Source: Gammaproteobacteria bacterium
GTDB taxonomy: Bacteria > Pseudomonadota > Gammaproteobacteria > Pseudomonadales > Azotimanducaceae
Direction of reading: 5' to 3'
NCBI GenBank assembly: GCA_009841635.1
Contig: VXLJ01000025.1
Span: 30,224 to 94,223, forward strand
DNA length: 64,000 bases
Positions 42,897-52,381 of this stretch are shown in pieces. Positions within the stretch are counted from its first letter, which is position 1. Each line of letters opens with the position of its first letter. The notes under the pieces are model-generated. The model made no database searches. It saw only the letters and a list, made by a program, of their open reading frames with translations, and was not told where the DNA came from. The translations under genes were made by a program, and so were the position numbers.

Positions 42897-43622
42897 ATGA
42901 ATGAAGAACCGTTCAGGTCTATAGACAAGCTGTACGCAACGAAGCAAGACACCGTCGAAGCTTTCGAATTCAATGCTTCCGTTGCCCGGGTTTTCACCGA
43001 CATGGTGAACCGTTCTGTACCCGGCTACAACCTTATCGTCGACATGATTTCAATCCTAGCTATGCACCATGCCGAAGCGATCGATCGGCCGTTGCACTGC
43101 GTAGATTACGGCTGTTCACGTGGTGCGGTGACACAGGCATTGGCTAAACGCTTGACACACTTGGCGACGCGGTTTACGTTGCTCGATAGCTCTCAGTCCA
43201 TGATCGACGCGGCAAAGGATGAGATCGATGATGCGCGCGCAACATTTTGTGTCGCAGACATTCTCGAAGCACAAGTCGATCAAACGGACATCGCCGTCAT
43301 GAATCTCGTATTGCAGTTCATCGAACCGAGTCGACGCTTAGAGCTCTTAGCCTCGGTCCATGACACCCTAGCCGAAGATGGGATGTTGATCTTGACAGAG
43401 AAAATCGAAGCCGGCCCTGAGTTTGTCGACTTTCATCTTGCATTTAAACGCGCGGCGGGTTATTCAGACCTAGAAATCAAGCAGAAACGCGATGCCTTGG
43501 AAAAAGTGATGGTCATTGATTCGCTTACGAAGCACAAACAACGATTGCGCGCCGCCGGCTTTAGGCGTGTCAATGTGTGGTTTCGTCTATTGAACTGGGT
43601 CTCGTTCCTAGCACGTCCGTGA
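42897..43622 (+). CDS. cmoA: CmoA, carboxy-SAM synthase
   Basis: A protein of about 241 aa (E. coli 247). The family phrases are FEFNASVARVFTDMVNRSVPGY at the start, SAM motif VDYGCSRGAVTQAL, MNLVLQFIEPSRR, and the C-terminal VWFRLLNWVSFLA. CmoA converts SAM and prephenate to carboxy-SAM, which CmoB uses to make cmo5U34 in tRNA. ATG 42897 is chosen; GTG 42870 in frame is possible but would overlap the ppk start. The cmoB start overlaps the stop as GTGA, so translation is coupled. Confidence 0.93.
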   Translation: MNEEPFRSIDKLYATKQDTVEAFEFNASVARVFTDMVNRSVPGYNLIVDMISILAMHHAEAIDRPLHCVDYGCSRGAVTQALAKRLTHLATRFTLLDSSQSMIDAAKDEIDDARATFCVADILEAQVDQTDIAVMNLVLQFIEPSRRLELLASVHDTLAEDGMLILTEKIEAGPEFVDFHLAFKRAAGYSDLEIKQKRDALEKVMVIDSLTKHKQRLRAAGFRRVNVWFRLLNWVSFLARP

Positions 43623-44530
43623 CCTTCAACGAATGGCTAGAAAACAGTTGGCATGATGCGGGTTACAGCATCGAGTTAAGTGCCATACGCGATGGTCATC
43701 TGCCAAATTGGCTCGAATCTTTAAATCGTTTGCCATTCTTAAAAGACATAGAAACTCAAGTTCACGATACGGTCGCGATTGGCGATACGACAAGTGTCGA
43801 CGCATACGAGCTGCTAAGTCAATCTATCCGACTGCTGAAACCCTGGCGAAAAGGTCCCTTTCGGCTTTGCGGGCACTTCATTGATGCGGAATGGCGTTGT
43901 GACTTCAAATGGCGACGTTTCGGTGACCGACTAGATTGGCGAAACAAAACCGTTCTGGATGTTGGTTGCGGCAATGGTTACTTCGGGTTCCAAGCACTTA
44001 ATGCTGGCGCGATTAGCGTCCTCGGGGTTGAATCATTTATGCTCTATGTCATGCAAGCTGCTTTATTGAATTGGTATGCACAAACGCCTCATGTTGTCGT
44101 GCCACTGAGATTTGGCGAAGAAGCTGTGAACGGCTTATTCGATGTCGTCTTATCGATGGGGGTCATCTATCACCAGCGCGATAGCGATTCGCACTTGAAC
44201 GCACTATTCAGACATTGTCGCCCAAGTGGCCAAGTAGTGTTAGAGTCCATCATCGCTGACGAGGACTTCGTACCTGAAGATCGCTACGCCGGGATGCGCA
44301 ACGTGTATCTCATCCCGTCCATCAAAACTCTGAAAAATAAACTAGAACAGGCAGGTTTCAAAGATCCGCAGCTAATTGACGTTTCTGCGACCGCCAACGA
44401 AGAACAACAAAAAACACGTTACATGCCTTTCCATTCTCTCGCTGATGCGCTCGACCCACAGGATCAAACTACAACCATCGAGGGCTATCCTGCGCCAAAG
44501 CGTGCGATTCTGATGGCGTTTCGAACCTAA
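43619..44530 (+). CDS. cmoB: CmoB, tRNA U34 carboxymethyltransferase
   Basis: A protein of about 303 aa (E. coli 323). The central segment LLKPWRKGPFRLCGHFIDAEWRCDFKWRR is the family hallmark, followed by SAM motif VLDVGCGNGYFGFQAL and VLSMGVIYHQRDSDSHL. It transfers a carboxymethyl group from carboxy-SAM to 5-hydroxyuridine-34 of tRNA. The frame is open to 43577, but GTG 43619, overlapping the cmoA stop as GTGA, gives the typical N-terminus. The next small gene begins on the base after its stop. Confidence 0.94.
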   Translation: MTFNEWLENSWHDAGYSIELSAIRDGHLPNWLESLNRLPFLKDIETQVHDTVAIGDTTSVDAYELLSQSIRLLKPWRKGPFRLCGHFIDAEWRCDFKWRRFGDRLDWRNKTVLDVGCGNGYFGFQALNAGAISVLGVESFMLYVMQAALLNWYAQTPHVVVPLRFGEEAVNGLFDVVLSMGVIYHQRDSDSHLNALFRHCRPSGQVVLESIIADEDFVPEDRYAGMRNVYLIPSIKTLKNKLEQAGFKDPQLIDVSATANEEQQKTRYMPFHSLADALDPQDQTTTIEGYPAPKRAILMAFRT

Positions 44531-44899
44531 ATGCTGGGCTTGTTTCGATTTCGCGGCAAGACCAACCGCATTCTGTCGATTTATCGCTGTTTTTGTGACC
44601 ATAACGAACGATCGTTGCATCCGGTGCAGATTTCTCGCGCCACTGGTATCGACCTATTGACCGTGGTTCGCACGCTCGATCAGACCAACGAGCTGTTCAT
44701 GAAGTTGCCAGGACGGGGCGACGGCATTACACGCTACGCATTGCCGTCATCTGTTTTTGCCATGGATCCTGCCCAAGTAGAGCTCATGGTGGCTAACCAC
44801 GCACGACGCGAGCACTGGGTGTTTTGGTCGATTTGGGCTTCGCTAATAGTTGCGTTTGGCATATCGACCTTTTTCGTCTTTGGGTCAATGTTCCTATAG
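44531..44899 (+). CDS. Winged-helix-like protein with C-terminal membrane helix, 122 aa
   Basis: The first 80 residues look like a winged-helix unit (ILSIYRCFCDHNERSLHPVQ, then ISRATGIDLLTVVRTLDQTN as a probable recognition helix, then a beta wing LPGRGDGITRYALP). Residues about 97-120 form one membrane helix (WSIWASLIVAFGISTFFVFG). It begins on the base after the cmoB stop, so it is translated with cmoA-cmoB. I know no named family. It could be a membrane-tethered DNA- or RNA-binding protein linked to tRNA modification; this is inference. Confidence 0.7.
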   Translation: MLGLFRFRGKTNRILSIYRCFCDHNERSLHPVQISRATGIDLLTVVRTLDQTNELFMKLPGRGDGITRYALPSSVFAMDPAQVELMVANHARREHWVFWSIWASLIVAFGISTFFVFGSMFL

Positions 44900-44935
44900 C
44901 CGATTCTCGCTCTCACCTAACCTAAAACCAACTTC

Positions 44936-46051
44936 ATGCCTGAATCAATTCCCGATGCTCTCGTAAAGCGTCGGCAGCAAGTTCAAGATCTCTGCGTTCA
45001 AATCGCGGCTGTGCTCGCCGACTCTACCGGCGACGCCGCGGATCAGCAAAAACGTATTACTGAAGCTTCAAAAAAACACAATCTATATGGTCTATCGCAA
45101 CCGCTCGAATTCGGCGGCTTGGACGCAGGTCCGCTCGAAGTCGTCGTCGTTCATGAGACGCTTGCTTCGCACAATCTGTGTCACATCGGCGGCTTGTTTG
45201 GTCCGCAGCCTGGTGTACTCGCTGGTGTGCAAGAGCCGTTGAAGAGTCAGTATCTTGAACCCATGTTGGCTGGCCAAAAGCGCGGCGCATTTGCCTTCAC
45301 AGAACCTGACAATGTAACGAGAAAGACCTGGGCGAGCATTGAAGGTGACCACTTGGTTATCAATGGCCAGAAGTCCTATGTGACTGGTGGCGCTGCGGCC
45401 GATTACATCAATGCGCTAGTCGAAATTGATGGCCAAGGACCTGCCATGGTTCTCATCGATATGGGAACTCCCGGAATCGACATCATCCGAACATTCGGCT
45501 CTATAGATGGTAGCCATCATGCATCCATGACATTCAAAGACGTGACGGTGCCACGGTCCCATGTCATTGGCGAAGCTGGACGCGGTTTGCCACGCGCCAT
45601 GCATCAGATCGGCGATACGCGATTGGTGTTTGCCGCACAAAGCGTTGGCCTAATGCAATGGGTCATCGAACGCACAACCGAGCATTTAGAAGCGCCGCAT
45701 CGAAGCGGTGAACCGCTTGGGAGTAAAGAAGGCGTTCGACTTCGTTACGCGGATATGCGAATCAAGGCATATGCGGCGCGAAGCATGTTGTATCGAACCG
45801 CAAGACTTGCCGAAACCGGGGAAAACGTGATCAATGAGGTCATCGCATGCAAAGTATTCTGTACGGAAACTATCGGTGAGATTGTCGACATGGCAATTCA
45901 ACTTCACGGCGGCGTCGCGTTGCGGAACGGGCATCCGTTAGAAGAGTTGTATCGACGGGTGCGCGCGTGGCGCCTCGCTGAAGGCGCTAGCGATATTCTG
46001 CGGCTTAATCTAGTTCGCGGTAAACTCGATTTGCAAAAAGGTCGAATCTAA
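44936..46051 (+). CDS. Acyl-CoA dehydrogenase
   Basis: This 371-aa FAD flavoprotein oxidises an acyl-CoA to the 2-enoyl-CoA. It has the N-terminal helical domain (LSQPLEFGGLDAGPLEV), the flavin/substrate strand segment FAFTEPDNVTRK, the mid beta domain (LVINGQKSYVTGG), and the C-terminal helices with IQLHGGVALR. E349 in LAEGASDILR is at the catalytic-base position of short- and medium-chain enzymes. Electrons would go to ETF. It follows the winged-helix gene by 36 bases, and its end overlaps the convergent Smr gene by 4 bases. Confidence 0.9.
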   Translation: MPESIPDALVKRRQQVQDLCVQIAAVLADSTGDAADQQKRITEASKKHNLYGLSQPLEFGGLDAGPLEVVVVHETLASHNLCHIGGLFGPQPGVLAGVQEPLKSQYLEPMLAGQKRGAFAFTEPDNVTRKTWASIEGDHLVINGQKSYVTGGAAADYINALVEIDGQGPAMVLIDMGTPGIDIIRTFGSIDGSHHASMTFKDVTVPRSHVIGEAGRGLPRAMHQIGDTRLVFAAQSVGLMQWVIERTTEHLEAPHRSGEPLGSKEGVRLRYADMRIKAYAARSMLYRTARLAETGENVINEVIACKVFCTETIGEIVDMAIQLHGGVALRNGHPLEELYRRVRAWRLAEGASDILRLNLVRGKLDLQKGRI

Positions 46052-46629
46052 GCACGGCGACTTTGGTGACGTTCGCGATTCTCGACTTTCGCGACTTCAG
46101 ATTTGCGCAACCAAACCATCGTGCAACCTGGGCCACCTAGATCTGGCGTGGCTGTGCAGTATGCGAACACATCATCGTGTTCTTGCAAGACCTGTCCTAC
46201 GTAGCTCTTCATCGTCGCTTGTGGCTTTGATTTTTCCCCTTTACCATGAACGATACGAACATTGCGACAGTTGGCTTGCACAGCATCGTTGAGAAAATCC
46301 CAAATCAAACCGTGTGCTTCGCGCACGGACTTATGGTGCAGGTCAATCGTCATATCCGACCCGTAATGCCCATGACGAAGCCGATTGACAACTTTGTGTT
46401 GGACGCCGTCCCGGCTCCAATCAAAAACAAAGTCGGGTAAAACTCGATTCGCCGGATCTAAGTAATCCCGAAGATAGTTCCGAAGCGTCGCTCCTTCTGC
46501 ATTGTTTCTAGCTTCTGCAAAGTCCTGGGTTGACTTTCGAGGTCCTGACGTAGCTGGATGCTTGTTCGAGGTGGGCGATCTCTCGACCGGCCCATCTTCC
46601 TCTAGCATTTGCTTGAAGCTATCGCACAT
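46048..46629 (-). CDS. Smr-domain protein (SmrA-like)
   Basis: This 193-aa protein has a disordered N-terminus (residues 1-50, SPTSNKHPATSGPRKS) and a C-terminal Smr domain (about 90-180) with MTIDLHHKSVREAHGLIWDF, the motif IVHGKGEKSK and GCTMVWL. Smr domains act as nucleases on DNA or ribosome-bound mRNA. The DLHH and HGKG motifs are intact. It is convergent with the acyl-CoA dehydrogenase gene and lies upstream in orientation to nothing else; the PhyH gene ends 21 bases before its start. Confidence 0.88.
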   Translation of the reverse strand: MCDSFKQMLEEDGPVERSPTSNKHPATSGPRKSTQDFAEARNNAEGATLRNYLRDYLDPANRVLPDFVFDWSRDGVQHKVVNRLRHGHYGSDMTIDLHHKSVREAHGLIWDFLNDAVQANCRNVRIVHGKGEKSKPQATMKSYVGQVLQEHDDVFAYCTATPDLGGPGCTMVWLRKSEVAKVENRERHQSRRA

Positions 46630-46650
46630 AGTTTTGCAATGCAGTACCAG

Positions 46651-47424
46651 TCAAAGACCTATGGCTGGATAACGTTCCGAGCGCGTTCCCGGAATCGGAT
46701 GGTTATCGGCGGCGTGGTAGGTAAATACCGCAGACAATTTGACGTCGTTGGACGTGTTTCGGCCAGCGGCATGAAACAGTCGGCAATGGAAAAACAAAAC
46801 GTCGCCGGCCGCTAACTCAATCTGTTCCTGTTGTTCAATCAGTGCTTGATTTTCAGGCAGGTCTGTTCGCAAAAACAGGTCACGATCTAGGCGTCCTCGT
46901 GCAACGCGCGCCACGTGAGACCCTGGAATCACCGCCAACGCACCATTCCGCGCATCTTCGGGTCCTAATGCACACCAAATCGACACGAGTTCTGGGCGAT
47001 CAAACGACCAATAGCGAATATCTTGATGCCAACTCGTAGAGCTTGAATAACCGGGGTGTTTCGTCATCACACAGTTGTGATGATTTTGACTTAGATAGAC
47101 CTCGTCCGTCGCCATGACCGCTTGCAACATTGCAACAATGCTTGGCAATGTCGCTAATTTGGCAAACGAAGTATCGCGCGCATACGCATGGAGCAAACGT
47201 CGTGGTGTATTTCCCCCAGGCGCATCTGGGTCACTGGGTGCACCTGGATAGCCTACTTCTGTTTCAAATTCGACCGGACCTATAAGCGGATTCAGTGCGC
47301 CTGCCGATCGCTGCCGCAGTTCGGTAACTAACTGCTTAGGAATCAACTCCCGCTGCACCACGAAACCATGCCTGGCAAACAGCTCTGGTTCGATGCGATT
47401 GGTTTGGATTGAAGCACGCCCCAT
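46651..47424 (-). CDS. Phytanoyl-CoA dioxygenase (PhyH) family protein
   Basis: A PhyH-family oxygenase of about 257 aa. Metal ligands are H133-Q-D135 (TSWHQDIRYW) and H218 (RLFHAAGRN). The residue that usually anchors 2-oxoglutarate is Arg; here K229 (NDVKLSAVF) takes that place, which may weaken or change cosubstrate use. The landmark LAVIPGSH is present. The frame extends to 47517, but the start MGRASIQTN at 47424 fits the family length. It probably shares a transcript with the Smr gene downstream. Confidence 0.87.
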   Translation of the reverse strand: MGRASIQTNRIEPELFARHGFVVQRELIPKQLVTELRQRSAGALNPLIGPVEFETEVGYPGAPSDPDAPGGNTPRRLLHAYARDTSFAKLATLPSIVAMLQAVMATDEVYLSQNHHNCVMTKHPGYSSSTSWHQDIRYWSFDRPELVSIWCALGPEDARNGALAVIPGSHVARVARGRLDRDLFLRTDLPENQALIEQQEQIELAAGDVLFFHCRLFHAAGRNTSNDVKLSAVFTYHAADNHPIPGTRSERYPAIGL

Positions 47425-47730
47425 ATGTAGCGCGGATAACTTGGAAGTGAGCCTAAATTTAACGATTTCCACGTTGTTCGACAACGATTGTCGGGGCAAA
47501 AAACGAAACCTGTACAACGGCTAGTTATGCCTAACCTCCGTGTATCGGCCATAAGTCACAATAGCGCTGCGCTCTTGGGTGCCTGACGTCAAGTACGACT
47601 AATCTTTTCAGTTTTGGCGAGTCCAACAGTAAGTCGCATGACCAAACCGACCAACCGTTGCCATCTAGTGCGCCACGCCAAATTAGCCATATAATCGCTT
47701 GTGCGCGTGACTTATGAATGTAGTCGTATT

Positions 47731-47748
47731 TAGACCAGTCTTGGTCTA
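47731..47748. promoter_or_regulatory. TetR-type operator candidate upstream of RND pump
   Basis: TAGACCA (47731-47737) and TGGTCTA (47742-47748) are perfect 7-bp arms around GTCT. This fits the TAGACC-N4-GGTCTA pattern that I recall for NemR-type TetR repressors. It lies 157 bases upstream of the RND adaptor start and 307 bases from the divergent PhyH start. No TetR gene is in the window. The rest of 47425-47904 holds no gene. Confidence 0.55.
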
Positions 47749-47829
47749 CACCCGCAGCGACCTCATTTCGTGAATATTCTCAAGCGCGCGAGCTATCGGA
47801 CCGCACTCCTCTGCAACACAGATTTGGTA

Positions 47830-47841
47830 TGTGCCGGCACA
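47830..47841. promoter_or_regulatory. 12-bp palindrome upstream of RND pump
   Basis: TGTGCCGGCACA is a perfect palindrome 64 bases before the RND adaptor start. It could be a second operator or part of the leader. Support is limited to symmetry and position. Confidence 0.35.
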
Positions 47842-47904
47842 CACGTGAGGAGCCAAACGCTTACACATCTGGTCATTTATCCCAACTATGTATAAGCAAA
47901 CAGT

Positions 47905-49215
47905 GTGACAACAGAAAATCTCGCAGCAGACCCACCTGAAGCGGTGTCACCAGACGACGAACTGATTGACGAACCCAGTGATGAATTCGAAGAATTTGAC
48001 GAGCTTGACGCCCTAGAAGAGACCGCAAAACCTTCGTTCTTTCGTCGCTCGAAAAAGACGTTAATACAGATTGGCTTGTCCATCGTATTTGTCTCAATCG
48101 CTTTCGTCTTTGTTTTTATCGTGCTCTCGCGAGAGCCGCCAACCCCGCCAAGGTTGGATATCGAGCCGCCGTCTTTGCTCGTGCAAGTGCTCGAAATGCA
48201 ACCCGAACCGGTGCGCTTTAAGGTCGTATCGCAAGGCGTCGTCACACCACGGACGCGCACGACGATTGTTTCGGAGGTCACGGGTCAAATCGTCGAAGTT
48301 TCACCGGCCTTAGAGAGCGGGGGATTCTTCACCAAGAACGACGTTTTAGCACAGATTGACCCCCGGAATTACGAGACTGCACTCAAGCGTGCGCAAGCAG
48401 ATCTAGCCAAGGCGAAGACTAAAGTCCAAACGGAATCCGCACTTGCGTCGCAAGCATTGGCAGATTGGGAAAAACTCAAGCGACTTGCGCCAAATACTGA
48501 ATCGCCATCTGAATTGACGTTGCGCAAACCTCAACTTCGCGAAGTGCTAGCTGAACAAGACCTCTCCGAAGCAGCCTTGCAGAAAGCAACGGAAGATTTA
48601 GAGCGGACCGTCATTCGAGCGCCATTTGATGGTATGATCGTTGAAAAACACGCAGATCTCGGCCAATTCGTCAATACCGGCACACAAATCGCGACGTCGG
48701 TTTCCATTGAACTCGCAGAAGTGCGACTGCCATTGTCACTGCGCGATTTTCACTATTTGGATCTTGAGCATCTCGCTCGCGATCGCACGGTCCCGGTGAC
48801 GTTAACCGCTGATACGGGCCGCGATGAGCTAGCGAGTTGGACTGGCGAAATTGTGCGTTCAGAAGGCATCATTAATCAAACCTCCCGAGTCGTATACGTT
48901 GTTGCGCAAATCAAGAACCCATATAAGGTGAGTTCAAGCCAAGATCAGCCACTATTGATCGGCACGTTCGTGAACGCCGAAATCACCGGTCGTGAAGCAG
49001 GTGAACTGTTTGTTGTGCCACGCAATGCGATTTACGATGGCAATACTGTTTGGATCGTAAACAACGCTAACGAAATCTATCCCCAAGAGCTCAAAATTAT
49101 TCGTTCTGACCGTAATGTAGCGTATATTTCGGAAGGATTGGCGAACGGCGACAAGATCTGCATCACACCTATGGACCAACCTATCCCCGGCATGAGGGTC
49201 AAGTACAGTGAGTGA
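47905..49215 (+). CDS. RND efflux periplasmic adaptor (MFP/HlyD family)
   Basis: This 436-aa membrane fusion protein links an RND pump to an outer-membrane channel. An unusual acidic N-terminal tail (about 50 residues, many Glu and Asp) precedes one membrane helix at about residues 58-75. The periplasmic part has the split lipoyl domain (TIVSEVTGQIVEV and TVIRAPFDGMIVEKHADLGQFV) around a coiled-coil hairpin (residues about 155-225), then beta-barrel and proximal domains. The start is GTG and the end overlaps the pump gene by 8 bases. No TolC-like channel gene is adjacent. Confidence 0.9.
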   Translation: MTTENLAADPPEAVSPDDELIDEPSDEFEEFDELDALEETAKPSFFRRSKKTLIQIGLSIVFVSIAFVFVFIVLSREPPTPPRLDIEPPSLLVQVLEMQPEPVRFKVVSQGVVTPRTRTTIVSEVTGQIVEVSPALESGGFFTKNDVLAQIDPRNYETALKRAQADLAKAKTKVQTESALASQALADWEKLKRLAPNTESPSELTLRKPQLREVLAEQDLSEAALQKATEDLERTVIRAPFDGMIVEKHADLGQFVNTGTQIATSVSIELAEVRLPLSLRDFHYLDLEHLARDRTVPVTLTADTGRDELASWTGEIVRSEGIINQTSRVVYVVAQIKNPYKVSSSQDQPLLIGTFVNAEITGREAGELFVVPRNAIYDGNTVWIVNNANEIYPQELKIIRSDRNVAYISEGLANGDKICITPMDQPIPGMRVKYSE

Positions 49216-52200
49216 CCAAGCAAACGATGAGCAAGTAACTGGCTTAATCGGCTGGTTCGCAACCAATCACGTCGCTGCCAATCTGATTTGGTTCATCGTC
49301 ATCGCGATTGGACTCTATACGGTCTTCAACATCAAGGTTGAGACCATGCCGGCATTCGAGACTGAACGGATTTCAGTCTCAATGAGCTATCCTGGCGCAA
49401 CGCCCGAAGATATCGAAGAAACGATCACGATCAAGATCGAAGAAGCCATTGACGATATCGAAGGTGTCGATAGCTACTACTCGTATTCCAGTGAGAGCTC
49501 TGCACGTGTCACCATCACAGTCGCGAATGGCTACGACCGAATCGACGTAACCAACGAAGTCAAGGCCGCCGTCGACAGCATCAGCTCGTTCCCACCCGAC
49601 GCGTATCCACCTCGTGTAGGCGACCTGCAATTCAATAAACCACCCGCCATCTCGGTGCAGGTGTCCGGCGACGTGAACATGAAGACGCTCATCGATCTTG
49701 CGGAGCAAATGCGCAAAGAAATCGTCGCACTCGATGATGTTTCCTATGCCTACCTAAACGGCGTGCGACCCTATGAAATTCGCATCGAGATCAGCGAACA
49801 GACCCTTCAACGTTACGGTTTAACACTTGAGCAAATCTCGCAGATCATCCGTCAATGGTCGGTAAACGTTTCCAGTGGCGCGATCGAAACTGACGTCGGC
49901 GCGATTCGGGTCAGAGCGACTGGCCAAGCGTATAGCGGCGAAGAATTTGAAAACGTGCCTATCTTGACTGCTGCGGATGGCACCACCCTTAAACTCGGTG
50001 ACATCGCCACGATCCACGATGGTTTTGTCGATTATGAGAACATCACTCTCTTCAATGGTCAACCATCTATTGGGATTCGCGCAGAAGCCCGCGGTGAAGA
50101 GAACGATGTCGATATCGCCGCTGCTATTTCTACGTGGGCGGAACGACGAAGCGCCACGCTGCCTGAGTCCATTACTCTAACCACCTGGGCGAGCTCAGCC
50201 TATTACTTGAAAGGCCATCTCACTATGATGGTCAAAAACCTCGCGTTCGGTGGTTTCCTTGTATTCCTCGCACTCACCGCACTACTGCGCGGGAGGGTTG
50301 CGTTTTGGGTTGTATTCGGCTTGCCGGTGGCGTTTCTCGGAGCCGTCATCTTCTTACCGAGCTTCGATGTCACGATTTGCCTACCAAGTTTGTTCGGATT
50401 CATCGTCGTCATTGGCATTGTGGTGGACGATGCGATCATCATCGCGGAAAGTGCGTATGCAGAAACTGCACGGGGTAAATACAACGTCGCCAGCATCGTA
50501 CGTGGCGCACAACGCGTCGCGGTCCCAGCAACTTTCGGCGTCTTAACGACTGTTGCAGCATTCTTGCCGCTGATGTTCGCAACCGGTCCGATCAAAAACA
50601 TAGTCGTCCCAATTACCTCAGTCGTCATTCTTTGCCTGCTGTTTTCCTTAATTGAATCAAAACTCATCCTGCCGTCCCACCTAGCGCTCATGAAGAGCTC
50701 AACGGGGCGATTTGATGTGGTCGCGAACTGGACTCAGAAGCAACTTGACAAGTTCATCAACGCAGTCTACTTGCCGTTCGTCCGACGATGCCTCGAGTTT
50801 CGCTACGCGACGCTGTCTTTCTTCTTCATGCTGTTCGTTGGGGCTTCCATGCTAGTTATGAGCGGCATCGTCCCATTCGGCTTTTTCCCCTCCGGCGCCG
50901 CTGACTTTATTCGCGGCAATGTGAAGCTTGTCGAGGGCGCGCCTGATCAATTGATGACCGACACCATCAATCACATTCATCAGGGTTTAGAAGAGCTGCG
51001 AGAAGAGTTTCTCAACGAAACTGGCAATCCAGTCATTCAAAACGTCGCAACGTACACCAGTGATGAGAACACCCAAGCCAACTTTCAAGTAGAGCTGTCC
51101 AAACTGGGCGAACGCTCCATAGACCAGAGCGAAGTCGCTCGGCGGTGGCGCCAAAAAGTGGGTGAGCTAGCCCACGCGGAAGAACTGAGCATAAGTTCAT
51201 CGTATCGCGTCGGTAGCGGTGCTGATATCGATTTGAACTTGCGCGGCGAAAACCCTGAGGTGTTAGAGCGCGCCGGTGACGAGTTGGTTGACTACTTAAG
51301 GGCGTTCGATGGTCTTCACAACGTGCGCAGTTCGGCGACTGCGGGTCCGCGCGAAATGAGGCTCCTGGTAAAACCGGAAGGTGAAGCCGCCGGTTTGACG
51401 TTGAACAGCTTGGCGCGGCAGGTTCGTTACGCGCTGTATGGCGCAGAGGTGCAACGAATCCAGCGTGGCGATTCAAACCTGCGTGTCATGGTCAAGTATC
51501 CGAAGAACGAACGGACGTCCGTGGGTACGCTCGACAACATGTGGGTGCGCCTTCCCGATGGCACGAGTACGCCATTCAGCACCGTGGCCGAGTACTACGA
51601 GCAAATCGGTTACAACTCAATCCGCCGCGAAAATGGTGCGCGTACGTTGGCGATTTCAGCAGAAGCCGACAAAAATCGCGTAAACACCCAAGAAGTACTT
51701 GCAACCGTGCAACGAACGTTTTTGCCTGAATTGTTGAGTCGCTACCCAGGCGTCACCTGGGAGGCTTCAGGCACTACCATGGAAGAAGCCCTGGGCTTTG
51801 AAGCGATTTTGACTTCCTTCGGGTTTGCATTAGTGGCGATTTACGCACTCATGGCCGTGCCCTTGCGTTCTTATTTGCTACCGGTGCTGATCATGAGCGT
51901 AATCCCATTCGGCATCATCGGCGCCATTTTTGGCCATTGGGTCATGCGAAGCCTTGTCGACGACACCATCGTCTTCAACTTCGTGTCGATGATCGGCTGC
52001 ATCGCATTGAGCGGCGTCGTAGTCAACGACAGTCTGATCTTGGTTCATTACGTGAAACGTAAATTGTCCGAGGGTGCAGATTTGGTGAGTGCTATCGTGA
52101 GCTCAGGCAAAGCACGATTCCGCGCGATTTTGTTGACCTCGCTAACGACGTTTTTCGGTCTGATGCCGATTCTGTTCGAGCAATCTTCTCAAGCCAAAAT

Positions 52201-52381
52201 GATCGTGAACATGGCGATCTCAATCGCTTTCGGTATTTTGTTTGCAACGGGAATCACGCTAGTGCTGATACCGACGTTGGTTCGCACGTTAGCAGACATC
52301 GGCTGGAATCGAACCGCGGTTATCCGTCCGTCCGAGAGAGGGGAAATCGTGGCCGCGCCAGAACCAGCTGCGGCGGGTTAA
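49208..52381 (+). CDS. RND efflux transporter (AcrB/MMPL-type), 1057 aa
   Basis: This is a full-length RND pump: first membrane helix near residue 20-40 (AANLIWFIVIAIGLYTVF), porter domain with MSYPGATPEDIEETITIKIE, then helices 2-7 near residues 335-540 including IVVIGIVVDDAIIIAESAY with the paired Asp of the proton relay. A second porter loop and helices 8-12 follow (near 850-1030), including GVVVNDSLILVHYV. It would export hydrophobic or toxic compounds. The start is GTG inside the end of the adaptor gene. The stop overlaps a small convergent gene by 4 bases. Confidence 0.93.
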   Translation: MSDQANDEQVTGLIGWFATNHVAANLIWFIVIAIGLYTVFNIKVETMPAFETERISVSMSYPGATPEDIEETITIKIEEAIDDIEGVDSYYSYSSESSARVTITVANGYDRIDVTNEVKAAVDSISSFPPDAYPPRVGDLQFNKPPAISVQVSGDVNMKTLIDLAEQMRKEIVALDDVSYAYLNGVRPYEIRIEISEQTLQRYGLTLEQISQIIRQWSVNVSSGAIETDVGAIRVRATGQAYSGEEFENVPILTAADGTTLKLGDIATIHDGFVDYENITLFNGQPSIGIRAEARGEENDVDIAAAISTWAERRSATLPESITLTTWASSAYYLKGHLTMMVKNLAFGGFLVFLALTALLRGRVAFWVVFGLPVAFLGAVIFLPSFDVTICLPSLFGFIVVIGIVVDDAIIIAESAYAETARGKYNVASIVRGAQRVAVPATFGVLTTVAAFLPLMFATGPIKNIVVPITSVVILCLLFSLIESKLILPSHLALMKSSTGRFDVVANWTQKQLDKFINAVYLPFVRRCLEFRYATLSFFFMLFVGASMLVMSGIVPFGFFPSGAADFIRGNVKLVEGAPDQLMTDTINHIHQGLEELREEFLNETGNPVIQNVATYTSDENTQANFQVELSKLGERSIDQSEVARRWRQKVGELAHAEELSISSSYRVGSGADIDLNLRGENPEVLERAGDELVDYLRAFDGLHNVRSSATAGPREMRLLVKPEGEAAGLTLNSLARQVRYALYGAEVQRIQRGDSNLRVMVKYPKNERTSVGTLDNMWVRLPDGTSTPFSTVAEYYEQIGYNSIRRENGARTLAISAEADKNRVNTQEVLATVQRTFLPELLSRYPGVTWEASGTTMEEALGFEAILTSFGFALVAIYALMAVPLRSYLLPVLIMSVIPFGIIGAIFGHWVMRSLVDDTIVFNFVSMIGCIALSGVVVNDSLILVHYVKRKLSEGADLVSAIVSSGKARFRAILLTSLTTFFGLMPILFEQSSQAKMIVNMAISIAFGILFATGITLVLIPTLVRTLADIGWNRTAVIRPSERGEIVAAPEPAAAG

